A stretch of DNA of 64,000 nt from Triglochin maritima (taxonomy: Eukaryota > Streptophyta > Magnoliopsida > Alismatales > Juncaginaceae). The DNA lies in NCBI GenBank assembly GCA_963682175.1, contig OY821782.1, positions 24,635,741 through 24,699,740 of the forward strand, read 5' to 3'. The notes beneath the pieces were generated by a model. The model saw only the letters and a program-made list of their open reading frames with translations, did no database searches and was not told the origin of the DNA. Of the stretch, positions 11,990 to 23,828 are shown one piece after another. The first letter of the stretch is position 1; each line of letters begins with the position of its first letter. The translations under genes and the position numbers were made by a program.

Positions 11990-14041
11990 TTAAAGCAATG
12001 TGTTCTAAAAGTTTTACTTTTATATGTCAATTATTATGAATTGAATGTGCAAGCATTTTGTTCCTTGTTTATGTTATTCGTCTTTTAGAAGTGTTAAGGA
12101 AGAGGCTCTTGGTCCTTAACCGTAGAGCTCTAAAAGATATTGGTTTACATAAAACAAAAGATATTCACAATCATGGTAATTAACATGGGACATTAATTAC
12201 CGAGTTAAGATTGTCGTGTTGGTCATAGATCATTGTAGCTCTACAAGTGAGTGACAACACAGGTACACAAAAGAGGAAAATATTACTTTTGTATACTGAA
12301 TAGACCTAATAAGTAAAACATTATAGAATTGTGTTTTCTGTGTCATTAATGTTTTACTGTGTCTTTAGTCCTTTGATATGAGACTTATATCTGATCACTT
12401 AAGGAGTGCTTAATTAGACTAGTGTCTTAAGCTATCAATGAGTGTAGTGCCAAGGCATTAGTTGGTTAAGTATGACTTTTGTTGGAGAAGATAGTTAGTC
12501 AAAAGATTATCAATGCCTCTCTTAGTTGAGTGATGATATTAGTGGGCTCTTTGATAAAGCAAAGTTATAATGTGCACAATGTGATTTGAGTTAAGTCACA
12601 TATTTGTAACTAGTTTAAAAAGATCAAGAAATGAATACTAATACAAAGATGACACAATACTACTTTGTGTGTATTCTTAATATCATGAGGCAAGGGACGG
12701 ACACAAGTGGTGTACTCCATCACTAGATGGATCAGGTTTTGGTTCGAGTGGAATTAAGACATCTAACTAATTGGGAGCTATAATGTGTAGCTAGATACCG
12801 CTTATAGCTTGTGGTATTAAGCTCTTAATATCACTGCCAACTTAGTTTAGATCCTCCCATAGGTCACACCACAAAACTATGAAACAAGAAATGGGGATTT
12901 TGAGTTCATAAGATGTGTCGGGTTTCATGTAGAAAATATGACACATGGGGTGAACAAGCAAAATCAAAATTATGTTATGATTAATAACATAATTAGAATC
13001 TAAATTAAATTCATATGTGATGTAAATATTATGGGGTATAATGATTTATCGATACATAGGATAATATGTTACAGAAGTTGTGAATTTACTACTAATCCCG
13101 AAATGTCAAATTTTGTAGGGGTAAAACCGAAATTTGACCAATCAGCAGAACAATGCTCAACGGTCAACCGAACAACAGTAAACGGTCGACCGGTTGGTGC
13201 ACGGTCGACCGGACACGTATCGACCGATAACAGGAAATTTTCATCTGTTCGGAATGGTCGACCGAATCTATCGGTCGGTCGACCGAACATTGTGATAAAA
13301 TATTTTATTGTTGCGAACGGTTAACCGAATTTCGAACGGTCGACCGAAACTTGGTTCGAACGGTCGACCGAACCTCCAAACGGTCGACCGGTCCAGATGG
13401 TTTTCTGCAGAATAAATTTAAGATTTAATTAGATCATGCATGGAATTGGTCCATAACTGATTTAATTCGTGGCTAAGATTATTTGTTAGCAAATAATGGA
13501 TGGTTAGATGGAAGTTTACATGAAATCATGGGCAAGAGGTTGCACATGAATAGGTAATTTGGAGAGAACTTATAAATACAAGTTTATCTCATTACCTCAA
13601 AAAATCAATTCATTATCTTCTTGTGCAAACTTCTCTCTCCATAATTCTCCACGAAATTCCATTAATTCTTGAGTTTAGGTTTAGTTTTCAGAGATCTTCT
13701 TCTCTAGGGATCTAAAGAGGGGTTAGTAATTAGATTCTAAACCCTATTGGAGATTGAGAGGCTAGCTCTTCTCTCTCCAATCTTGTTTAGAGTTTGGTAA
13801 ATTCTCGGAGGCATCCGGCGCAGCGACAAGCATCCTCAACATCTCCGGATCTTCAAGAAGTTTTAAAGAACTTCTAGATATGAATTTCGGAGTCCCATGT
13901 TTGTTTTAATAAAGTTTTAAAACTAGTTATTGAAACAAACCGATGCATGCATGAAACAAATCATAGAAAATTTGTAATTGATCCTTATTGTACATAAAAA
14001 TTTAAAAAATATATATGTACAATTAAACTAGAAATCCTACA
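11990..14041 (+). repeat. C1 3' LTR
   Basis: Aligns with 4306-6355 and ends CCTACA at 14041, followed by the duplication GCTCC. It keeps TATAAATAC at 13571-13579. The donor-like site of the 5' copy is changed here (TAGATATGA). Confidence 0.93.
13159..13394. repeat. CGGTCGACCG palindrome array, C1 3' LTR
   Basis: Same array as in the 5' LTR, with a few sites altered (for example CGGTCAACCG at the first site). It lies about 175 bp before the TATAAATAC. Confidence 0.95.
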
Positions 14042-14046
14042 GCTCC

Positions 14047-14324
14047 GACCCGAATAGAATTGCCAAAATACTCCCCGTGATGGTGTAGAGTTTTCTGTTT
14101 TGCTCTTTGGTCCTTCGGTCTTACGTTCAGGTCCTTCTCCCTTGCATCTTAGTCCCAGGTCTCACAATTAAGTCCTTTTTTCCCTGCTTTTGGGTCCTTT
14201 CATGCTTCATCTCTTCAAACCTATTTATTTCTGAAATTCAAACATAAAACTCGTCACGTAGCATTGGGTAGTTGTAAGATAATGGATACAAGATACGAAT
14301 ATAAGCATGAAATGATGTCAATCA
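14047..14324 (-). repeat. E1 5' LTR, outer part
   Basis: Continues 3190-4305 after the C1 insertion and ends GATGTCAATCA like the E2 and E3 LTRs. In the minus sense this is the start of the LTR (TGATTGACATC). Confidence 0.88.
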
Positions 14325-14550
14325 ACATCCAAGTAAAAAATATATATACTAAGATACGAACATACCCACGACTGTTAAATTTGTGTTTAAGTTTTTCAAG
14401 TAGCTTCGGCCGTACAATCCTACTTGCTAATTTTCATGAAGATACAACTTTATTGCATGCAAGATGATGTTGTCTGGTCTAAGTTGTTGAGGTACAACTT
14501 CTAGTGTTCAACTTTTGTGGTTTCTAGATTTGTGTAGTAATTTACATATC
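14325..14550. other. Unassigned flank of E1
   Basis: AT-rich sequence outside the E1 LTR. No gene or repeat was recognised. Confidence 0.5.
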
Positions 14551-14555
14551 AAATG

Positions 14556-16276
14556 CGTAACATCCGGAAACAATGAAAAATTTGAAATTTTAACAATTTT
14601 AACTACTCGAACCAAGGGATCGGTGAGGCGCGTCCGCACTTCAGCGCCCAACGAATCAGATCTAAAACCACATGGTCTACACCACACCAACTGAGTCGTA
14701 GCTTGGTCGGTCCAACAATCCCTCAATAGGTGCCCAACTGAGGAATCATCGTCGAAACAACATTGGTGACATCGTCACAACATCGGTGGTACAACATACG
14801 TCTGGGACAACATCAGACGACCACAAGCCGGAACATCGTCGGCACAATATCGGCGGTACAACATACGTCGGACACAACATTGGACTGTTCCAGACTGTAG
14901 TCCGAAGGGTCATCACGCTCCAAGAGCCATGCATCAACATGTATTGGGATCCACGATCCCTCAGGTTTGCTACTCTACAGTGAGTCAAGATAGAAAAATG
15001 ACACACCACAGTCTATCAACAGAGGTGGTTAGTCCCCAAGTACCCGCACTCTTCTACTTGGCGGTCCTTGGCCGGGCATGCGCGATCACACACCCACCAT
15101 TACCTCCTGGATCACGCACTAGGACAGGACACAGGTTTTCGTGAACAGAGTCGGTACTTCACTATGACTGAGAATTCAGTTCTACGCACAAACGGTCGAC
15201 CGAAATAGGCAATCCGGTTGATCGTTCCCATTAGGTCTGGTCGACCGAAAGTCTGCAATGGTCGAACTCTCTGGCATAACCTAAGTCCCAACGGTCGGAC
15301 AAAAGCCTAAAAACAGACGATCGAACGTGGTCATAATCCGTAGTCTGGTCAAAATCATACAAGTCCAACGGTCGACCGAATCAGGGGTCCCGGTCGACTA
15401 AAAACTACCAGAGCAACCTAGTAAATTCTAGTCATCTATCAATTGAACAAGCCAGTTATTGGTCAAACAACACATTAAGTTTACTTAAGTTCCGCTCGGA
15501 CCAAAGGTCAGGAATAGTCAACCGTTTAGGTGGTCAACGTCCGGTCCGAGCGAAACATGAAGCAACGGTTAAACGACTCAAGGGTCCCATCCGATCGAAA
15601 ACTTCTAGAGGCTCCTCTGATCCACCAGCACAAGCACAACTGGTCGACCGCCAAAAGGTGTCGTTCGACCGCTGTTGGTTAAGATCAGGCAAAAACACTA
15701 CAACTGGTCGACCGTCCGAAGGAACCGATCGACCGTTGGCCGGCAGCAACCTAGCCGAGCTAGGTTTAACTTGTTGCACGCTCAATGCCGGCGAGGTCTC
15801 CGGCCTTCTCCGACCAGCCAACCCAACACACGACTTGTGTGAGCAAAAGAAACACACTAAGAACTAGCATACCTTTCTTCGTGGTTGACGATGACCGCTG
15901 GAGATCCTACGCAACCACCTCCGGTCCGCAACGGCACGCTCGCCTCCTCGCACACCGACCTCCGCACGGCTCACCCCGGAGCCGTCTCCACCACCTCGGG
16001 ATTGCCGAAAAAGGAAGAGAGAAAGAAAGTGAGAGAGAGAGATTAGGTGGAGTGAGATGGAAAGGAAAGAGAAAGAGGAGAGAATGGACGTTGGTATTCC
16101 TTTAAACCAAACCCAACTCAACCAACAGTCCCCAGCCACTCTATCCCCTCCACGGCAACCCCCATCCATCACTTCTCTCCAACTCCCCGAGCAATCCACT
16201 TCTCACACGCCTCTTCCCCATGCAAACCCGCCACAAAAAGACAATTAGCACCCTAAACCGGGTTACGGACATAACA
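14556..16276 (-). mobile_element. Solo LTR 1 (Ty3/gypsy type)
   Basis: The 5 bp duplication AAATG is at 14551-14555 and 16277-16281. The plus strand begins CGTAACATCC (expected TGTAACATCC) and ends ATAACA. Its content parallels solo LTR 2: a CT-rich tract near 16008-16080, a donor-like AAAG/GTATGC at 15876-15867 (minus), the CGGTCGACCG array, and ACATCGG-type tandem repeats at 14750-14900. The hairpin and acceptor module near the LTR end is missing. No internal region is attached, so it arose by LTR-LTR recombination. Confidence 0.85.
15192..15737. repeat. CGGTCGACCG palindrome array, solo LTR 1
   Basis: A dozen or so perfect and degenerate copies, more decayed than in the other LTRs (for example AATGGTCGAACT and CGATCGAACG). 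Confidence 0.85.
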
Positions 16277-16281
16277 AAATG

Positions 16282-17359
16282 TCCCTCCAAAAAATTCATT
16301 TTAATTTGTAATATTCAGAAAAAGAAAGAAGCAACGCACCCAATAGACCAGCATGGTCTATATTAAGAATAATCATTATTTTAAAATGTTTCACACTCGG
16401 AACACCTGGATTCAGAAACATTAACCTTTATGTTCCCAATCTAAACAAAATGAAAATAAAATGTTCACACTAGAAACATTCTTTACTTTCGCAATCTCAA
16501 CAAAGTCGCCTGTCTACAAATTAGTAAATGAAGAAATTACGTCTCATTTTTATAATAAAAAGATAGAAAAAGATTTTTGAGCTATTTCAAACGGATCTAG
16601 CTGCTTTGAGTAACAAGGGCTGCTATTTTTCATAGGGAGGTTTTGTGTGGTTTTTAATGTGAATTTTGGGTTAAAGCCATTCCAAACAATAAAAATCTAA
16701 TAGAACAACAAATAATATTTAATTATGATAAAAATGAAATATTTGAACACATGAAATACCTAGTAGAGCACAAAATTGCAAGCCCTTCAAAAGAAAATTA
16801 CATCAAGGGCTTCACTTATTGGAGAGAAAAAAGTAAAATGGGCCAAAAATAATACAATCTGATATATCAGTCTAATCGAATAAATGCAAATGAATACAAA
16901 AATGAGATGAAATAGAAAATAATGCAAAATAATACCGATTAAATTAAAAACATTACAACAAATGAAATTTTCGCAACATATAGATGTCATAATATGAATT
17001 ATGAAGAAGTCCTTCTATGAGGTTTAATTAAAGTAATATTACAAAATCTGGAATATGTGTTTTTTTCCTGATTCAATCTACTCTTATCCAACCCAATTTT
17101 AAATCTAAAATATCGTAGACTTCGGAATGAGACTAGTGAAATTAAATATCTAGTTTTGACTATCTCGCAACAAGAGATGTCCCAACCGAGGTAACCCAGT
17201 TGGTGAATTTCTGTTTCTTTTTTTCCCCTTTTTCCTTTTTGATATGAGTTTAATTATCTAATTGTCTTTCTTGAAAGCCATGGCTATGTGAACATTGATA
17301 ATTTTTTTCTAAAAGTCTGTTACTAATGTTCATTATAAAAAATTATTTATTTCCTATAG
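16282..17359. other. AT-rich DNA before the kinase fragment
   Basis: No transposon or gene was recognised. It may include an intron or the upstream sequence of the kinase pseudogene, because an acceptor (TTTCCTATAG) ends it at 17359. Confidence 0.5.
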
Positions 17360-18110
17360 GGAAAAACAGACCACTCATGGAGTGGGAAGATCGAATGAGC
17401 GTTGCTCGGGGTTCTGCTTTGGCAATAGCATATCTGCATGAGTTTTGTGAGTTCTTACCTATTCAACTGGGACAAATATGTATCTATTTATTCATTTCAC
17501 CTTTTCGATTATTTCTTCAAGAAATTCTCGACACGTAATAATATGTGCAGGTGAACCTAAAATTATTCACCGGGATATTAAGGCAGAAAATATACTTATT
17601 GATCTTGACTTCAAACCTAGGGTAATAAGTTATTTTTTCATGCTATTCAATTAAACTTGCATTTTGTCAAGTACTTTGAATTATATTTTCTATGGAATGC
17701 AATGTTACTTATCATCAATCAATACATACGCTTGATTTGTAGAATATACACATTGTTTCTATTTCATAAACTCCATTGAATTTGTTGTCTTACGATGCTT
17801 TTTCCTTAAATATTTTTCCTTGTCTACTTTTATGCAGGTTTCTGATTTTGGTTTCGCAAAATTTGTGTCGATAACAAGACACGTGTAACAACTAGAGTTG
17901 TCGGTACAATTGGGTAGGCTGATTTATCTCCCTCATTCTGATATATGTTTTTAAAACATTTGTCGTACTCAGGAACTGGACAAGTCACGACAAATCAGAT
18001 GTGTATTCTTTTGGTGTGTCGTGCTCTTAGAGTTGATTACGGGCCAATCTCCTCACGCTAAAACTCATCTAACGGATGGTGGACTTGTGAATTGGGTTAG
18101 TGACACGTGA
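17360..18110 (+). pseudogene. Receptor-like protein kinase fragment (PERK-like)
   Basis: This is the only host-gene trace. Exon 1 is 17360-17446 (MEWEDRMSVARGSALAIAYLHE). Exon 2 is 17551-17621 (CEPKIIHRDIKAENIL, the catalytic-loop HRD with K and N). Exon 3 is 17838-17913 (VSDFGFAKFV, the DFG motif, then a frameshift, then TTRVVGTIG). A last piece is near 17974-18110 (DKSDVYSFGV, then an extra GT at about 18017-18020 shifts the frame, then VVLLELITGQSPHAKTHL). Introns have GT..AG borders and phases that join the kinase frame. The ATP-binding lobe and the C-terminal end are missing, as is most of the APE region. The order and wording fit plant proline-rich extensin-like receptor kinases. It is not functional. 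Confidence 0.85.
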
Positions 18111-18400
18111 CTATTTTCTATTGAAATCGAATATAGGGTGCCATCTAATCCGTAGACAAGAATACTTAATTGGTTGCATAGATATGAAGTTACATTTTTC
18201 ATTAAATGGAAGTGTGTATATGTTTGGCTGAACAGGTTTCCACTATCTTTGATACTGACACTTATTTGAAACAATTACTTCATACCGAAACAACAAAGGC
18301 ATTCAAATAAGGAGATGCTTAAGATCATATATTATATTTCAAAATTGTTATTAGATATGGTAAAATCATCCTTTGCAATGATTAGAAAGATGGGATTCAC
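18111..18400. other. Flank between kinase remnant and solo LTR 2
   Basis: AT-rich; no further kinase exon could be read. It ends with TTCAC (18396-18400), the left target-site copy of solo LTR 2. Confidence 0.5.
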
Positions 18401-20475
18401 TGTAACATCTCGAACAGCGGAAATTTAAAAATTATTTATCAAAGCATCAGAGACCAATAATCAAAGACGAGATTGTTATTTCTCATAAAAACATAAAAGC
18501 GGTGCACCAGTTTACATCAGAGTTTGCCAAAAACGATACATGATTACAACATAACTACAAAAGAAGATAAACGTAATCATGTCGACCTCAGAGGTCAGAA
18601 TAGAGGATCCGATCCCAAGATGCGCGCGCCCGCTGATCACCACCCAACTGGACCAACTGCGGTCCTGAAAAAGATGCAACAACAATGCCTGAGTTTCCAT
18701 AAGGAAACCCCGTATGCCAAGCTCACTTATATGCATTCAGTAGTACAAATGAACCTATCATACTAGTAGCATGTCATGTCATCAACAGTAAGGAAAACAG
18801 TTCCCCCGAAGGGTAACATGGGACATCAGTCCGACAATCATCATTGGGTCTCCCGAGGAGACCTACCGTAGGCACATACGGTTTAACGGAACAAGACGTG
18901 ACGCTCCCCACACGCGGCTATACTAATCATGGGGTTCGGCAGGGAACGTCCGCCAGGTCCGCGCCATAAGAAACATATCTGTAACTCGTGGTCGAAACCA
19001 CACCAACAGAGCCGTCGCTCGGTCGGTCCATCAATCATCATCTCAGTAGGTGCCCAGCTGAGGAAAACATAGCCGGAACAGCATTGGCCCATCAATCATC
19101 ATCGCCGGAACAACATCGGCGGCATCACCGGCACAGCATCGGTGGTCCAATCAATACGTCTGGCACAACATTGGACGGTCCAGACCGAAGTCTGCCAGGT
19201 CATCAGGCTCCACGAGCCGCAAACACCAACGTCGCTGCTATAAAAGCAGGGCAACGACCTCCGTCGTCATAAAGGCCGGTAGTCACCTCACCCAACGACA
19301 GTTGCGTGCTCACACAAACATCATACATTGGGATCCGCGATCCCTCAGGCCTGCTATACTACAATGAGTCCAATCAATCCATCATATTAGTCACGATCCA
19401 TACATGGAGGTGACGTGTCCCGAACACCCACACTCTTCCACACGGCGGCCCCTGGGCAAGCACGCGGAACGCGCACACCGTCACCTCCCGGCTCACGCAC
19501 AAGTCGAGGACACGAGTTTCGTGGACAGAGTTGGCATTCAAAAAAGGAACCAGGAATTCAGTCCTGTGCAAAAACGGTCGACCGAAAGAGTCATCTCGGT
19601 CGACCGTTTCCTCAAGGGAATCAGTCAACCGAACATCTGAAACGGTCGAACTATTTGCACAAAACTTAAGTCCCAACGGTCTACCGAAAGTCTAAAACCG
19701 GTCGACCGAAACGAGGTCAAAATCCAGAGTCTGGTCAACATCAATTTAAAATTATCGGTCGACCGACTCAGGGGTCTCGGTCGACCGAAAACTAACAGGG
19801 CATCCTAGTATTTCTACATCAAATAACGGTCGACCGAACAAGCATAAATAAACCAGTACACTTAAGTTCTGGTCGACTGAACACAAGGAACCGGTCGACC
19901 GAAACACAACAGACATACAAAAATGCTACTTTCGGTCGACCGCCCGAGAGGCCCGGTCGACCGTTGGTCGTCTTCAACCTCGCGCCAGCCAAGGTTTTTC
20001 ACCAAAACACTTCGTCGGAGAGGTCTCCAACCTCTTCTGACTGACCAACCCCACCCTCCCACGAGGGTTAACAACAAAACACACTAAGGAGCGACATACC
20101 TCAAAGAAACGACGAACTCGCCTGGGCCTCGCTCGCGCACGTCGCCTCCGGAGATCACCTCGCACGCTCGCCTCCTTGCACGACCTCCGATGGATCCGCC
20201 TCTGCCTCCTCTGGTGCTGCCGGAAGGAAAGATGAAAGGAAAGTGAGCAAGTGAGGGAGAGAAACAGATTTCTCTTCACTTAAACCCAAACCAAAACTTC
20301 ACCAGCAGTTGCCTACACACTCAGCCATCACCCTCCCCTCACGCCTACTGTTCACGCCCCTCCTCTTCCCCAAGCAACCACTATAGCACACCTCTTCCCC
20401 ATGCTAACCACACCACTAATCTCCATTCTCCTCCTAATCCTCATTAGCACCCATAATGGGTTTAGGGTTCTAACA
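18401..20475 (-). mobile_element. Solo LTR 2 (Ty3/gypsy type)
   Basis: Runs from TGTAACATCT to TTCTAACA, flanked by TTCAC (18396-18400) and TTTAC (20476-20480), a 5 bp duplication with one change. In the minus sense the order is: CT-rich stretch, donor-like GAG/GTATGT at 20102-20094, CGGTCGACCG array (19963-19575), ACATCGG-type tandem repeats (19060-19170), hairpin GTTTCC/GGAAAC (18693-18708), acceptor-like TTTTTCAG/G (18665), LTR end. Confidence 0.88.
19575..19963. repeat. CGGTCGACCG palindrome array, solo LTR 2
   Basis: About a dozen copies, most of them perfect CGGTCGACCG, irregularly spaced. Confidence 0.93.
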
Positions 20476-20540
20476 TTTACACACTATATTTTGCTTGCTA
20501 GTAGTGGGATATGTAATGGATTCCCTTACCTGATTGGTAA
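20476..20540. other. Host gap between solo LTR 2 and G1
   Basis: 65 bp of unassigned DNA. Its last five bases, GGTAA, are the target site of G1. The sequence resumes at 34847. Confidence 0.7.
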
Positions 20541-22298
20541 TGTAAAATCTCAAACCTTGATTAGTGCCTAATAGGAGATTAGGTGGGGGCTAATTGGGGT
20601 TTGACTTAGAGGTGAGGTGAAATGATGGGGTGTGTGGTGGTGGGATGGTGCAAGTATGGTGACCCATGCTTGTGTTGGCTTGGTTGGGGTTTTGTTGGAG
20701 GAAACCCACGACTCTCACACCACAACTCTACATTCCTCTCCGACACCCTCTTCTTTCTATCTCGCTCCTTTTCATTCCAGTTACCGAAGCTCCGGCGAGC
20801 GAGGTTGGCTGCTGGCACGACGGGTGTACGGTTGTGGTGTGGACAAAGTGGACATGCGCGATTTTGAGTCAAAGACCGACGACGTGGTGGTTGCTGGAGG
20901 AGGTCGCTGACGTTGATAAGAGCTCCGACGAACTTAGGCTCGTGACGAAAGGTATGCCATGGGTGGTTTTAAAGATGTTGGGGGTGAAGGTGGTGCAGTT
21001 GCACCACGTTTTGCTGTTGGAGTCTTGTTGCACCACTAGGTTGGGCATGTGTTGGACATGCATGCGGTACCGTGCAAGCTGGCTGGTTGGGCACTTGTGC
21101 GTGACCGTGTGTGTGGGTGGCTCGGTCTTGCTGGTGATGGGTTGGGGCGGGTCGATGCTGATGGTCGGGGCTGGGCTCGGGAGATGTTCCGGCGTATGTT
21201 GCTTGCGGTGGTGTAGCCTCTCGGCTGCATCGACGTTGTGTGGTTTCTTGGGTTCATGTTAGAAAATCTAATGGATTTCCTGATCCTTTGTCTTGCTTGT
21301 GTTGCCATTAATCTCTTGTTGCATTGATATCCTTGTTAGTAATGCAAGAGTAGTTGAATGGATAAATATATGTGTGGGGTTAGATATTTTGGTTGGACCA
21401 GGCCTTTGTGTGGGGTTTCGGTCGACCGCGAGGTCGGTTTGGTCGACCGTTTCTGCCCAATTTTGAATTTGTTGCTTGTGATTGTTTATGAAGGGGTTGG
21501 CGCATGGTTTTATATTATGTTTTCATAGTATGACATGCATTGAGACATTTGTCGTGGTACAGTAGATCTTTATGTATTGCATTGCATTGCATGGTACCCG
21601 GCTCGACGGAGCGGGTAGCCCGTCTGGCGTTGGCCAACGGAGGGGGTATTACAACTTGTGTGAGCAGCCTCTGTTTTCAGCAGCGAGTGCGTAACGGTAT
21701 TACAGCTTGTGTAAGCAGCTGTTGCGCCTCTCGAGTAAATATCGGTATTACAGCTTGTGAGAGCAGCCGATGTTTTCAGCTGGTGTTGGTTGTGGACCGC
21801 GCGGCCTGTGTGGCGGTGGTGTTGCTTGTGGACCGTGCGGCCTGTGTGGCGGCGGTATGAGCAAGGGTATTCGATTGGTTTTGGGACCTGAATTGTTGGT
21901 CATATGTCATTTATGTTAGTCTGTGAACGTCATGAGATACTAGTATGGTAGGATCATCCATTGTACGTAGTATGCATGTAGGTGAACTTGGTATACGGGG
22001 TTTCCTTATGGAAACTCATGCATTGTTGTTGTTATGTTGCTTTTCAGGACCGCCGTGGGTTCTGGTTGGGTGGTGACCGAGGACGAGTACATTTTGGATC
22101 CAGATACTCCAAACTTTTGTGGTGATTATGATTACATGTATCTTTTATGTTGCATTTTGAAGTAATCATACGTTTGACAACTCTTGTATTCGGTGCACGT
22201 CGTGTATATATTTTAGTAGCGTTCCCAGTGTGGTTGTTGATATCTTCTTTTATTCCTTTTTAAAATTTCAAATTTTCTGCTATTTTCGGGACGTTACA
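20541..22298 (+). repeat. G1 5' LTR (shortened)
   Basis: TGTAAAATCTC to CGTTACA, 1758 bp against 2587 bp for the 3' LTR. The difference is mainly an 880 bp segment (about 33093-33971 of the 3' LTR) missing after 21372. It retains donor-like AAAG/GTATGC at 20948-20957, two CGGTCGACC sites (21419-21451), GTATTACAGCTTGTG repeats at 21645-21770, hairpin 22000-22015 and acceptor-like TTTTCAG/G at 22047. Confidence 0.93.
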
Positions 22299-22301
22299 AC
22301 T

Positions 22302-22313
22302 TGGTATCAGAGC
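22302..22313 (+). other. G1 primer-binding site (initiator tRNA-Met)
   Basis: TGGTATCAGAGC, three bases after the LTR end. This is the standard plant site. Confidence 0.92.
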
Positions 22314-22399
22314 GGTCGGTTCCTATGTGCTCATCTAAAGAAACCACCCCTAGGAGTAGTAGATAGAGGCATGCATTTCTTTATGTTGATCATGCATGC

Positions 22400-23813
22400 T
22401 GTTGAACGTTTTAAATTAAACCGCAAGTGCACGGCCGCGATGAAGCGGTGGCAAGTACGGGTCGTCCTCAGGGAGGTGAGTAGTCTCTTGCTTGTACGAA
22501 ATTAAGTGGCAAAAATTGGGGGAGAAAGATGTTTATGCTACTCTACTCTATACTACGCTAAGAAGTAGGAAATGCAAAAGGAAGAACCAAACAATGAAAT
22601 AATAACTAAGCTAAGAACAAAGTAAGAATGCTGGAATACAGAAATGGGAAAAACCCCTAAGGGGTGGAGTGAGTGCACACAAGCAAAGAGGTGGGTGTTG
22701 AACACATTCTTTAAGCACAAATAAAGGTGGTGTTATCATGCATAGGAAGTGTCTAAATGTTGTGGCAAAACCTATCAATCTATTCACCAACCTAGTTGAT
22801 TAACATTTACATATGCAAGATGTTTATTTCAGAACCTAAACAAGCATGAGAGGTGTCTAATCATTTTGGCAAAACTCATCAAGTTATAAATTCTATCCTA
22901 AACAAGCAAGCATACATTCATGTTTTATCAACACATTGAAATTAAAGCATTCAATCCATTCTCATTTGCATGTATGTACATCTCCTCCACCCCCCGAAGG
23001 GGATGGAACTACTCACTAAACATTACACTAATTATTAAACTAAACAAAGAAAGCATATTAAAACTAAGCTAGAAATAAAAGACGATTAAACTAAAACATG
23101 CACAAACAATAAAAGAAGCATAAACAAACAATGAAAGAAACACAAAACTTTATTGATAAAATGACTCACATTAAAAGTAGCATCCTCCTACTTTAGTGTG
23201 TGCTTCAAGGCCTCACTTATAGTAGGAAGAATAGCCACTTAAAATATGGAGTGATTACAAAAGGAGGTGAAGAGTTCTATTTATAGGCATGGAAAAAGCT
23301 AATCCGGGACAATCCCCCAATGTGGGACTAAACCAATACAAAAAATACACTAAGCATACACTAATACACGTGCTATAGAAAACTAAACGGATTCTGGGCC
23401 ATCTGGACCGCCAATTGGCGGTTCCAGACCGCCAATTGGCGGTCTATATGGTTTAGATCCGTTTGGTTTTCTTTGTGGGCTTTGCATGAATTGTTTGTTG
23501 GTCTTGGATGCATCTGGTTGGTTTGTTGGAGCTCCGACCCGAATCCAATTGCTAAAATACTCCCCATGATGGTGTGGAGTATTCTGTTTTGCTATTAGGT
23601 CATTCTGTCTTGCGTTCAGGTCCTTCTCCCTTGCATTTTGGTCCCTAGATCTCACAATCCAGTCATTTTTCCCAGCTTTTGGGTCCTTTTATGTTTCAAC
23701 TCTTCAAACCTATTTATTCCTGAAAACTAAACATAAAACTCGTAACATAGCATTGTTTAGGTGAAAGATAATGGATATAAGATACAAATATGAGCATGAA
23801 ATGATGTCAATCA
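22400..23813 (-). repeat. E2 3' LTR
   Basis: The plus strand runs TGTTGAACG to GATGTCAATCA, 1414 bp. It contains the palindrome GACCGCCAATTGGCGGTC twice at 23405-23442 and a TATA box (plus strand CTATTTATAG) near 23278-23287. Confidence 0.93.
23405..23442. repeat. Doubled GACCGCCAATTGGCGGTC palindrome in E2 LTR
   Basis: Two near-perfect 18 bp palindromes a few bases apart. The same pair is at about 30590-30628 in the 5' LTR. A decayed form is in E1 (about 4200-4240) and E3 (about 48450 and 55750). The same core recurs near the PBS. Confidence 0.85.
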
Positions 23814-23828
23814 AATACCCCCACACCT
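23814..23828 (-). other. E2 polypurine tract
   Basis: The minus strand reads AGGTGTGGGGGTATT, directly before the 3' LTR start TGATTGACATC. It is the same in both complete internal copies of E3. Confidence 0.8.

Larger units (their letters stand above)
4306..14041 (+). mobile_element. C1: complete-length Ty1/copia element, defective
   Basis: LTRs of about 2.05 kb (4306-6355 and 11990-14041) flank a 5.6 kb internal region. The order protease, integrase, RT, RNase H is the copia order. The 5 bp target-site duplication GCTCC lies at 4301-4305 and 14042-14046. The PBS resembles the initiator tRNA-Met site. The polyprotein has several stops and frameshifts and an RT catalytic change (YVDA), so the copy is inactive. 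The lineage may be Tork/TAR-like; I could not run a classification. Confidence 0.95.
1..14324 (-). mobile_element. E1: Athila-like LTR retrotransposon, left-truncated, split by C1
   Basis: Minus-strand Ty3/gypsy element. The window holds its 5' LTR (3190-4305 plus 14047-14324), a primer-binding site matching the 3' end of plant tRNA-Asp, the leader, a reduced gag and part of the 3' non-coding region. The 3' LTR lies left of the window. The family is assigned from tRNA-Asp priming, known for Athila, and from homology to E2 and E3 of this window, which carry gag and a DLGA-type protease. E1 has no Gag core and no protease, so it is a deletion derivative. C1 (4306-14041) interrupts its LTR. Confidence 0.85.

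Noticed and set aside
20666..21262. 198-codon open frame in the G1 5' LTR
   Set aside because: No recognisable domain, low-complexity composition, and the 3' LTR copy is interrupted. It is LTR sequence.
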